From Chrysophaeum taylorii (Eukaryota; Sar; Pelagophyceae; Pelagomonadales; Pelagomonadaceae), in NCBI GenBank assembly GCA_029834535.1, contig JAQMWT010000131.1:1-63263 (forward strand): DNA of 63,263 nt. Direction: 5' to 3'. The translations under genes were made by a program, and so were the position numbers. This document shows, in pieces, positions 54,151-63,263 of this stretch (the stretch's first letter is position 1; each line of letters starts with the position of its first letter). Under the pieces are notes generated by a model. That model saw only the letters and a list, made by a program, of their open reading frames with translations. It made no database searches and had not been told where the DNA came from.

Positions 54151-55357
54151 CAAGATTCTCGAGGAAATCCACCAACTGCTTCGCTTTAAGTACCTTCCAA
54201 GTTTGCTTGACTCTCGCGCCCCAACACACATCAAGGGCTTCGCTTGGTCTTGCCAACTGTCAGCGCACTCCCAACGACTCGCTGTTACTCGACGAAGACA
54301 AGGAAGCCATCAACCACCTTCCCAAGCTCATCGCTCGCATAACAGTCATCTCCACGTTTGAGCGCAACTTTTGTGCTCACCTCAAGCCTCACCCAACTCT
54401 CAACTTCAAGCCGTTGCGCTTCGTCACAGACTTTGGTCTTCTACCGACTAAAGACAAAGACAATCCACGTTTTCGCTCCCGCCGTCATGGTCTCAACTTC
54501 ACCGAAGACGATGATGACACCTCTCCCTCTGAAGATGAAATCCCTCCGGACCCCACTGAAGACACCGACCCGGTTGCTGTTTTTCTCACTGAGGCCGACC
54601 TCGATCGAGACGACGACAACGATCTCATCCAACATCTACACGCCTATCGAAAGAAACAGGCTACACGACACCCCAAGAAGCCCCCCCAAAAAAAGCTTCA
54701 CAATCCTCGTTCTCCGTCGTACTATGACGTCAATGACAGTCCAAAGCCCAAATCCACCCCTGTCACCCCAACGAAAAACAAGCAAAATCCCCGTGCTACT
54801 CCCGTCACCCCGACAAACGCGAGCACCCGCATCTTCGCAAGGTCCACTTTCCAACTGAACCTCGTCCACCTAAACCATCTACTCCTGACCAGCGATTCAA
54901 GGCCCCCCTTCGTGAAGTCCGTCGCAAGCTCCAAACCATTCGGAATCTTAGCCAAGCCGGTCGCCCACATACGCCCAGATCCGAGCGCACGAGCAAGCTA
55001 ATCAACCTCATCACCACCATCTCCGACGAGTTACTTCTCTCCGAAGCCGATATGAGCAAGCTAATCAACCTCGTCACCACCATCTCCGACGAGATACTTC
55101 TCTCCGAAGCCGATAACGATGCCGCCGAATTTCTTCAGGTGCTATCGTCCGATACTCCGGAAGATCCACCTGATGAGGGCGAAACTGAGGAAAAAGATGA
55201 CCAAGGCCATCTCGGTTTCTATGATGACCACGGACACCTAAGCCTCTACGACGACACCATCCCCGAAGTCCACGATGAGGATGATTCCGCCGAAGATCAC
55301 GCACAACGTCACAGTGACTACATGCGTGCTCTCTATCAAAGTCGGCTTTTTCGCTGA
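54150..55357 (+). pseudogene. gag: Copia D Gag-like region
   Basis: Several frames make up one protein-like region. A helical part (KEAINHLPKLIARITVIS) and an acidic part (FTEDDDDTSPSEDEIPPDPTE) run in 54126-55001, followed by a basic part (HPKKPPQKKLHNPRSPSYY). A shift near 54840 leads to a charged helix region with a 63-bp tandem duplication (SKLINL-TTISDE twice) and an acidic end at 55357. It is Gag-like by position and charge only. Confidence 0.5.
54990..55115 (+). repeat. 63-bp in-frame tandem duplication
   Basis: GAGCAAGCTAATCAACCTC occurs at 54990 and 55053, and the units stay alike for 63 bp (21 codons) with few changes. Confidence 0.9.
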
Positions 55358-55880
55358 CGGTTGCCGACGACGCCTGTGCCGCCAACCACATCTTATTCAA
55401 CCAGGCACCAAGCCTCACGATGACGAATTTCCCAACATCATCAACAATCTCTCCCTGAGTCGCAGATTTTCTTTGTGCAACATACATTCCAGGCAAGACC
55501 TCAAAGAAGACTAACTCGCTGCACGGATGCAATGGACCCGGCACTGAAACTTCATTGATACACGGTGACGCATCTTTTTGCTTCACCCGCACAATTCGAC
55601 ATTTTGTTCCCGAGACCATACGCCGGATTCCCGAACACACCATACGTACGGGAAGAGGAACCTTGACCAGCCATATCATCGGTGTTAAACCGTTGTACTT
55701 GCCGGCCGCAGGTCTCTCCTCGAAAGACGCCAAAGAATCCACCGGTTACGCTTTATATCTCGTATTTCTGGTCGTCCCGCAATTCCGCAAAGGTCTGCAG
55801 GTTATAGCGACGTCTCAGCTCAAAGCTCTGAACGTCCAAGCAACCGACCCGCCATTGCAGAACCATACCTCTACGAGCTT
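55358..55880 (+). pseudogene. pol: Copia D protease-like region (degenerate)
   Basis: In 55520-55884 one frame reads GTETSLIHGDASFCF then TRTIRHFV and HTIRTGRGTLTSHIIG. The LIHGDAS loop sits where a retropepsin LIDTGAS loop would be, but without the catalytic Asp in place. TETSL recalls the copia B processing motif. The assignment rests on position between Gag and methyltransferase. Confidence 0.35.
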
Positions 55881-57829
55881 ATGAACACGTCAACGGCTGA
55901 TCCACACGATTACAAGACGCTTATAGGAAGAACAGCCATAGTTCTCGCCAATCGCCAAACAAATGGCCTGTTGTCCCTGCCGTCTCATCCAAAGGACACA
56001 TTCCGCGCTGTGGTTAGTTTCCACACTGGAACACGAATGTCACTCAAGGATGAAATCGCAAACATCACACAGCATGTTACAAAGACACGCTCGCAATCTC
56101 ACGTGTTAGATTTCGCGAGGCTTCAGCATCACTCCATCTTTTTATCTGACTTCATTCGCCTCCCGCGTACCGTCGGCCAATACGCGTTTACTACCACAGC
56201 GGATCTATCTGTGCAAGCACAACCCCCTCCGCTAAAAACAGCTATTATCGCAGGTGGACTTCATCAAGAAGGTTTTACCTCTGTTCGCAAACGCTTCGAC
56301 AACGGTATTACTGTCGTGGTCACCTGCGAACTTCACCCTATTATGCCCGCTCGCGCACAACAACTCTTCCCGCATGCTCAGCATTACGCGGACCTCAGGA
56401 AGCTCAATGCCGCTTTACAAACCGGTAAAATCAGACTACCTCATTTTGACTTAGCGGTTTTCAAACTGCCATGTCAACATTTGAGTGTAATGAAAGAATA
56501 TGACGGCTACGCCACTCCAGTGACAGCCGACCTTTTTGTCACAGAACAAACCCGCTTTGTTCGCTGCACGCTCCCGACCTACGCCACTGTCGACAACGTC
56601 CCTCCAACCCCCCGCAATCACCACGAGTACACCCGACTCGCCAAATGCTATCAGCGCTTAGGCTACTTCCGACACTCCGGTGTCTACAATGCCTCCGCCT
56701 TTGGTGACGTCATCAGCAAGACCCGCTATCTCGCTGTCTATGCCCGGCACCCGCTCACCGAGTACAACCTCGAGAAAAGCGCTTCTCCATGGTTAACATC
56801 TCCTCCGAGCATGGTCCCCCTTCTGGACCCCAGCAACACTATCCCCGACGATCTCAGGATCGCCAACCCCGCCCTTCGTGGCACCGTGCCCCGCTCCACC
56901 TTGACCTGCTACCAACACAAGGCCACTTTTCTTACGCACCCGCCAACGCCTCTGAACTCTCGATCTCCGAGAATGCCTGCATCTGCCAAATGCTCGCACG
57001 CTTCACCAAGCCCATCACGGATCTCGGTCTAGACGCCGACGGCACCCCCTGCGCCACCATGGCATCCATTTCCCACCTTCTGGTTTTCTCATTCCTGCAC
57101 AACCACTTGTCGCTACACCCCACTCTCGACGCTTGGAACACCATCCGCAGTTTTCATCATGCCTCAGAGTCTCAATCTGCTTACCATTTGGATGGAGCCA
57201 TCACCGGCACCGCCGCTACTGCCGTCGCATGTGGCTACTTCCCGCGCGCCTCCCTCACCCTACATTCCAGGTCCCCTCAGATATTGGACTGTTCCCATCG
57301 ACCCGCAGTCTTCTCCCCAACGCACGCCTTTTCCCAGGATGTCCCCAAGGGCACCGCCTTTCTGGTCGTCGCCTACACCACCTCCTTGGCCGCCGCTCAC
57401 AGCTGCTCGCGCCCGCCCACTTGGGTCCACTACATGAATCGTTCGCATCCTGGCTTTGCCGCGATCGACTCACGAGGGCGAATTGCGCTCGATGACCCCA
57501 AGGGACTCATTATGTCCAAAGCACGTCCCACTTACGCGGACTATGTCGGCCACATCGGAGACACGCTTCAGGAATGCACCAAGTGTTACTCGGTCACTGG
57601 CTCGTACCCAACCAACACGAGCTACTCCAACGCCCTGCTGCTGATCTCTCCAGACCACATCCGCTATGCGACCCTCAACGAAATCGCAAAGTTTGGACAC
57701 CACTCGGACCCGGAACTGCTCCGTCTGTTCCAACAGCACCCGCCGTACTTCGCGTTTAAGGCAATGGCCAACGCCGTCACGCACCATATGCTGCAGGCAA
57801 AGTACAGCGCTGTTCTCGCACTCCACTAA
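55881..57829 (+). pseudogene. C5 cytosine DNA methyltransferase domain of copia D
   Basis: Open from 55881 to about 56940, then a frameshift, then open to a TAA at 57827-57829. Motif I is AIIAGGLHQEGFTSV (residues 121-135), then VVTCELHP (motif II acidic end). Motif IV is FDLAVFKLPCQHLS (Cys codon 56472-56474). Motif VI is TVDNVPP (ENV-like) and motif VIII ASAFGDVISKTRYLAVYARHP. A roughly 250-residue target-recognition region follows, then motif IX IRYATLNEIAKF and motif X AMANAVTHHML (57763-57795). About 110 residues precede motif I, without recognised function. All diagnostic motifs survive. Confidence 0.84.
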
Positions 57830-58359
57830 TCGCACCACCACGTGAACTTTCACATCGAATGGGCAACAATACGCAATGGCATCCCCAGCCCAGGAGACAT
57901 CACCCAGGTTGCAGACTTCTTCATGAGCATCTCCAGCCGTCTCTTAGCAGAGGAGGACCTCAACCTCACCTCCCTCTTCAATGCCATAGCAGATGCTCAC
58001 CATGATGCGATCCGCAAACCAAGCAAATCGAAAAATCTCGAGACACTTCTTGCAGAGGCAACTATTGCTAAAATCCGAGTCGACAAGCGACCCAGCCCCC
58101 CCAGCGCTTCGACTGCTGCTCTGCCTCCCTTGCACAAGCCCGGCACCATTCAGCACGCCAAAAGAGTGCTTTTGGTCACTCGCTGGCACCGCATACATCA
58201 CCAGCAACCAGAGATTCTTCGCCGCACGATTGCCGCCAATGTAACGAATCTCCGCCCAGGCGATGATCGGTATTTGCAAGACTGCAGCGCATGCAAGCGC
58301 TGTCAATCGAATATCAGCTTCCGTCTCAAGAACAATTCCTGGTCACAGGATGAACTGGG
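57830..58359 (+). pseudogene. pol: Copia D integrase zinc-binding domain
   Basis: It continues in the same frame after the TAA. Helical sequence (QVADFFMSISSRLLAEEDLN) is followed by RWHRIHHQQPEILRR then CSACKRC, giving the H-x3-H and C-x2-C ligands of a copia integrase zinc domain (compare FHRVHH...CTDC in copia B). Copia E cuts in right after it at 58360, so the catalytic core is absent. Confidence 0.72.
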
Positions 58360-58676
58360 TGCAGAGAAATCTGCTGCCTCTTACCCTTATCCGTCCGTTG
58401 AGACCGTGATCTCTTCCTTACCCTTCTCCTTCCTTTTTACACAGTCAATTAGTCCTCTGATTTGTGCTCAAGCTCATCATCATGGTCTAGCGCGTCCCGA
58501 GGTATGTAGCACTATACACTTAACCTTTCTCGTGCAGTTCTAGATGCCGCCTGTCGTGTTCTGAGGATATAGGGAACATAACCTTTCATTCCCCGAATTA
58601 AATACACTTCCAGACGCTCATGATGAGACGGGGTGGTTTCCCAGGTGACTTACCACTGCATGCTAAATGCTCCGCA
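58360..58676 (+). repeat. 5' LTR of copia E
   Basis: This 317-bp LTR runs TGCAGAG...CTCCGCA and belongs to family B. It is followed at 58677 by GGTTATAGGCCCAG, the primer site with one G-to-A change. Confidence 0.92.
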
Positions 58677-58690
58677 GGTTATAGGCCCAG
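58677..58690 (+). other. Primer-binding site of copia E
   Basis: GGTTATAGGCCCAG is the initiator tRNA-Met anticodon-arm type with one mismatch against copia B. Confidence 0.8.
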
Positions 58691-59198
58691 GCGGGTCCCT
58701 GAGAAACCATGTGTCAACGCGTGCACGTAACCTATAGGGTTTGGACTGTTACCGCGCCGGTCCAGCCTCGCCACGCAAACACGCTTGTTAATATAACGCC
58801 ATTACCATTGGGCTGTATATAGCATATTTTGCACACGTGATCGTGTAACCTTGTGTGCGCCTGTTCATAGTATCGTATTGTCATGTTAATGTTGATGTGT
58901 GTGTAAGTTGGCTAACCTGTACTCTTGCACACATGTTATGGAATATTTTGGGTACGTCCACTCGTACATTCCATGGCAATGCACCTAACAAGCTCCTTGA
59001 GAGCACCAAAATAACCAGCTACCATGAGTGACTACGCTTAGCGACACTACTCTGGACTCACTGATTGCACAGTTGTCAAATATACATCTTTCCATCGATA
59101 ACGCAGGAGTGTACATAGACACCGATAGGCAGACCCCCTTAGAAGGTCTAGACAGTGTCAACTGCGTGACTGAACCCACAGGTTCCCCGTCAACTGCT

Positions 59199-60286
59199 AT
59201 GGCAGAACACGCAGCACGAGCCGCACCCAAGGCGATCACATGTGCGGATATATTGAAGCTCGAAGCTCCTGTAGTTGAGTTTCTTAACGAAGGAAATCGA
59301 TTTCAGCTTCAGACCCGCAAGGTGTCCTTGCAAATTAAGCACATCAAGCAATTATTACGGTCCAGTCCTGCCGATGCCCTCCTCGAGTACGACTCGTACG
59401 AAGCACACACTCGGTCATGCAAGGACTACGAGATCCTCCGGAATCAAATTCTCGATCGCGTGTTCCTGGAATGGAAGACCGATAGGGCTGCTGATCTCCG
59501 TTTAGCTGTTGGTGACTTGCCCCCTGAGTATCAGAAATGGCACTTCACCAATGAAGCTTTCCCCAACTTACCTGACGCAGAAGTAGCTCAGCTAGCTACT
59601 GTCTGTTACGACAATGAAGTCAAGGCATTACGCCCTGAAATCAATCTCCGTTTCTTAGAAGAGGGACGAATCTTAAATCGCGCGCACCCGAAAGCATTAG
59701 CTTTTGACAATCGCGCGCACCCGAAAGCATTAGCTTTTGACACCCGTGTTCGTGCCCCTGTTACCATGTTTTCGTTGACTGCTGCTGACTGGCACACTTA
59801 TCAGAACACGTATGCTACATTCTTGCATACTTACTTCAATCTTGAAAGTGTTGGAAACCAGCACTTGCGGCCTGGCCCGCCATCAATGAAGTGTACAACA
59901 AAAGTTATTTACCCAACAAGGCTCGAGCCATTATGCTCATTGCCTTTAGTCACTACGAGTCTGTTGCGACTACTGATGTGTCCTACCTGAAACAGCAGTT
60001 TAACTCTGTTGTTTATAATCCCAACTGGTATGTCCATGTCTTTATTGAAGCTGTCCTAGCATTTAGGCAAATCTCTTACCAACTTAACCAGGAAGAGACT
60101 GACCTTCGATTCGACTTTGGTACTCTTTGTATACAAATTTCTGAGGAGATACATCGGCATTATGCCGATAATACCAGCAACAATCGTTACGATCGTGGTT
60201 AAGTAGATTGGTGTTATATGTATGAAACTCGATCTTCATCTCGGCCTGTGCCGGACGCTGAACGATTGTGTCACCCTACCAACCCT
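59199..60286 (+). pseudogene. gag: Copia E Gag (frameshifted, truncated)
   Basis: ATG 59199 matches the copia B start. The frame is conserved to about 59856, where one base is lost relative to copia B. A later TAA (60200-60202) replaces a Gly-Trp pair. A 33-bp duplication (NRAHPKALAFD twice, about 59677-59742) is unique to this copy. The sequence stops at 60286 where the copia F LTR starts. Confidence 0.85.
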
Positions 60287-60598
60287 TCAGAGCATTAGCA
60301 AGCAGTGGTAAGTCACCTGGGAAACCATCCCGTCTCATCATGAACGTCTGGAAGTATTTAATTCGGGAATGAAAAGGTATGTTCCCTATATCCTCCGAAC
60401 ACGACAGGCGGCATCTAGAACTACACGAGAAAGGTAAAGTGTATAGTGCTACATACCTCGGGACGCGCTAGACCATGCTGATGAGCGTAGGCACAAATCA
60501 GAGGACTATTTGATTGTGTAGAAAGGAAGAAGAAGGGTAAGGAAGAGATCACGTTCTCGACGGACGGATAAGGGTAGGAGGCAGCAGATTTCTCTGCA
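60287..60598 (-). repeat. 3' LTR of copia F
   Basis: This 312-bp family-B LTR is read on the minus strand. The outer end has lost one base (TCAGAGC for TGCAGAGC on the plus strand). The inner side is followed by CCCCCTCGAG (60599-60608), the purine tract. Confidence 0.9.
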
Positions 60599-60848
60599 CC
60601 CCCTCGAGATGTCTTAAGCGCAAGGTGCGACTGTAGAGCATCTCTTGAGAAAGATGATGATGAAGAAAAAAGAAGGAATACAGTCTTGATGGTCACAGAG
60701 GTCTCACAGAGGTCACATACGAAGCATCAAGAGTATAGAAGGGTCTTAGGACTTGGACTTGGTGGAGCTGAGAGTCGATTTGACCCTTTTGAACAGAATA
60801 TTAAGAAACACAGATACAACAGACAGTGTGTTCGATTATCAATCATCG

Positions 60849-61700
60849 TCAGCTTCTGTGGTGGTGAACACCATCTGAATGATGTGGCGCCAAGAGAAGG
60901 GTGAGTGCAAGTAGAGCATTCAGTGTGGATGGCGAAAGAGAATCTAGTTGAAAGGTCCTAGTTGGTTTCCAAAAGTAGGACTTGGCGAACGATGATAGAA
61001 GGTCTTCAGATTCACATGAGAGCGGACGGAATGCTCTGACATGAGAGCAACTTGTCACGTATATGAAGGTGATCGTCCGGGGAGGAGTGGTTGGCAGCAT
61101 GTTGGTCATGAGCATGTAAGCGAGACAACAGCTCTGTCTTGTACAGTGTATGAGTAACACGTGGGTGTTGGCTGTAGGAGGGAAGAGCCGGTTCTCCAGG
61201 GAGGTGATTGAAGCAATGGCAGCCTCGGTAATATAGATTCGAAGAGCTTCCTGGAGTTGGTCGACTTGTTGGCACAAGTCGTCGAAGTCAGCAAGCGAAT
61301 CAGAAGACGTAGGTAACGATGGCGATGATATCTCCAGCGTGGCGTCTAGCGTGGAGTGTGCGTAGTTTAACGACGTTTCGGTCAACGTTAAAAAGAAGGG
61401 GTGCCGGAAGTATTAATGTTCTGCCTAAGTATAAGTGTGGTCGAACATTACATCCCGGAGTGATAGCGGTTCTGTATCATCAGTGGATGATGCGTAGTCG
61501 TCAAGATGTTGTACACGCGATCAAGCAACAGTCGTAATCAAATGCTGAATGGATGGCTTGTATAGCCTGAGCTGTGCGACTCTGTGTTCGAACACGAGTC
61601 ACAAGTAAACTGATCGGTGTTGTGACAATGGGGATGTGACCATTCTTCTTATGGTCGTCCGTGTTGAGGTGACTGAGCGCTTCAGTGGGGGGTTCCCGAG
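60849..61700 (-). pseudogene. Copia F ORF3b (coiled coil)
   Basis: The frame 61385-60849 starts at the TETSLNY site (61363-61383). A Ser-rich stretch and coiled coil (DDLCQQVDQLQEALRIYI; ASITSLENRLFPP) match copia B ORF3b, then frame breaks degrade the C-terminus. The segment upstream of the site (61386-61700) is shortened and frameshifted. Confidence 0.65.
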
Positions 61701-61756
61701 GTGTTTGTGCCTTGGAACTGTACGTGGTCGAGACTAGGAAAGTCGGTTGTCCACGA

Positions 61757-62200
61757 TCATTGAGGCACTGCGTAGAAAAAGGAAAGCGACAAAATCAAGC
61801 GTTCGCGTTTCGGGCATCTGTAGCAGCCAATATAAGCAATAGCAGGAGCAGCTTCCCAAAGTATAGTAATGGGTAAGCGCATGAATGTGAATGTGGTCAG
61901 GTCGACAAACAATGAAAAGTCAGTAGACTCATAGGTCAGTGTGAGTTCCACTCGCATAAAAGAAGAGAGAAATGGGGTGACAGGGACACGGATGTTCTCA
62001 AGGAGAGAGTCGCTCGTAAGCAGCATAGTCAATACTGAGGCCGTCCTGGAACGTCGTCAGCGACTGAGGTGAGATATGCACGGCTAGTGTCGGTGCAAAC
62101 GCAGCAGCCAGTGTGGTAGCAGTAGTAGCAGTCATGGTTCGTTGCTTTTGCGACAACCTGGGAAGGTTCGGCCGTGGAGAGCGAAAGGACTGTCCTTCAA
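61757..62200 (-). pseudogene. Copia F ORF3a
   Basis: It matches copia B ORF3a (FLSSFMRVELT; FSLFVDLTTFTFMRLPIT; LWEAAPAIAYIGCYR) but has stops and frameshifts. Conservation of sequence across two copies supports ORF3a as a genuine family protein. Confidence 0.6.
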
Positions 62201-62295
62201 CCGACTAGGGAGATGCCGCGGCCACGGGAGTGTCAAGAAAAGACATGAGCAACACTCGCACGCGTAAAAATTGTGGCAAGAGGTAAGGCCAGGGC

Positions 62296-62316
62296 TAGTT
62301 TAACGACGTTGCGGTC
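62296..62316 (-). other. TExSLNY-type site in copia F after RNase H
   Basis: Identical to site 4 of copia B, including the UAG in place of the Tyr codon. Confidence 0.7.
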
Positions 62317-62395
62317 ACTAGAGTTAGGCATCTTCAATCCTGTAAAGGCTTCGTCAGAGGCATGATGCATACCGAGTAGAGAACGAAAAGTGAAC

Positions 62396-63263
62396 TCAGC
62401 AGCAAGTGGCTTTGTAAAACCATCCGCCACGTTCAGCTTGCCGGGAACATGATGGACTCGTATTTTCTGTAGCAGATGTACTCACGGATTTAAAACCATC
62501 TGGTCGACAGTGCCTTGGATCGAGGGGGCCCATCTGGGTTATTAGAGGTTGAACAGCGGCAGCATTGTCAGACAAGAGAGGTAGGCTTCTGATGAAGCGC
62601 ATATCTTCAGCAATTGGGTTGTCATTGTCATCGAAGTCAACAGGATCAGCGGTGTTCTCACCATTAGCATTGTTGACGTAGAAGGTGGGGTTGACGACAA
62701 AGGAGAGTTCCAACAGCAGCTTGCGTAGCCAAACAGCTTCATCAGCACAAATACTGAGGGCAATCAACTCAGCTTCGTGAGTTGAGCAGGAGACAATCGG
62801 TTGAACTTGCTCCAACAATAAGGCAGTTGAAAGATAGAAGACAAACCCGGTGGTAGATTTCCTATCTTCCTGTGCTAAGGAAGGGGCATTGTCAGCGTCA
62901 ACCATGGCAACTAAGGGATCAAACTGTCCAGTGGATACATCCTGCGGTTGGTAGTCGACCACAGTGGATAGATCAATTCGATTAGCGGAGACAGTGCGAA
63001 GGTGAGCTTCAATGGCATTACCTTTAGGATGGAACCAGAGGCGAAGTGAGCGGTTTTCCGGCTTCTTGAGGTAGCGAAGCAAATGCTCTAGCATTTGGAC
63101 GTGAACATACGTGGGTGCATGCATACCACGCGAACATCTGCCCAAGGCTTGCGAGAAGTCAGGTCTGCAGGCAACTTGCATGAACACCAGCTTGCCAGTG
63201 AGGGTGGCAAAGTGCGAATTATGTACAACTCTGTTTCAGAGCTGGGAGTGCCATCTTTATACT
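62396..63263 (-). pseudogene. pol: Copia F RT end and RNase H
   Basis: FMQVACRPDFSQALGRCSRG, then LEHLLRYLKKPEN (RT connection), VDADNAPSLA, SCSTHEAELIALS and LSDNAAAV (RNase H), nearly identical to copia B. Small indels near 62480 and 62810 shift the frame. The RT catalytic part lies beyond the window. Confidence 0.88.

Larger units (their letters stand above)
58360..60286 (+). mobile_element. Copia E: family-B 5' LTR and partial gag
   Basis: The 5' LTR, primer site, leader and Gag are highly similar to copia B. It inserted into copia D and ends at 60286, where copia F begins in the opposite orientation. Confidence 0.9.
60287..63263 (-). mobile_element. Copia F: family-B 3' half
   Basis: Minus strand: 3' LTR, purine tract, ORF3b, ORF3a, RNase H and RT end, continuing past the window. 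It is closely related to copia B and confirms that the two extra domains and the motif sites belong to the family. It lies inside copia E gag. Confidence 0.9.

Noticed and set aside
1..63263. CRISPR array, operons or bacterial promoters
   Set aside because: No regularly spaced short repeats were seen, and the content is eukaryotic LTR retrotransposons.

Overview
This window is a eukaryotic, transposon-saturated stretch (probably heterochromatin) built almost entirely of nested and decayed LTR retrotransposons. I see no ordinary host gene; the one non-LTR protein locus is a decayed PIF1-type helicase gene at about 26.4-27.9 kb. The organism cannot be named from sequence alone. Retrotransposons carrying cytosine methyltransferases are, to my knowledge, reported from algal lineages (dinoflagellates, a charophyte), so an alga or other protist is plausible, but that is inference.

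Layout. 1-111 is part of a family-B copia LTR that interrupts copia A (112-7269, minus strand). Copia A abuts gypsy A (about 7441-13115, minus). Gypsy A is split in its 5' leader by a full-length copia B (13116-25260, plus; LTRs at both ends and a 5-bp AATAT target duplication); its leader and 5' LTR resume at 25261-26000. Next comes the PIF1-like pseudogene. Gypsy B (about 27865-33960) and gypsy C (about 34341-41779) are both plus strand and flank a single LTR at about 34014. A complete non-autonomous LTR element, G (41873-50115, minus, target duplication GGTTT), lies beside copia C (50171 to about 54150, minus). Copia D (about 54150-58359, plus) is head-to-head with C. It is cut by family-B copia E (58360-60286, plus), which in turn is cut by family-B copia F (60287 to beyond the window, minus). 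Four copies of a 365-403 bp SINE-like retroposon with a GTTA-repeat tail sit in the gag regions.

The main discovery is that gypsy A/B/C, copia A/B and copia D each contain a C5 cytosine DNA methyltransferase domain inside the retrotransposon polyprotein, always just after the protease. The motif sequences differ enough to define at least three types: a gypsy type (SPPCVHS), a copia A/B type (SPCT, QARER) and a copia D type (LPCQHLS, NAVTHHM). Every copy here is broken by stops, frameshifts or deletions, but the catalytic PC motif survives in all except copia B, whose domain has lost its middle.

The second discovery is a 21-bp motif encoding T-(E/A)-x-S-L-N-Y, repeated five times in copia B at the boundaries between Gag, PR-methyltransferase, IN, RT-RNase H and two further C-terminal domains. 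It looks like a repeated polyprotein-processing site. Other unusual traits are an in-frame UGA at the Gag-PR/methyltransferase junction shared by copia A and B, Cys in place of Gly in the protease active site, SVDD in place of YVDD in two copia reverse transcriptases, and primer-binding sites matching the anticodon arm of initiator tRNA-Met.
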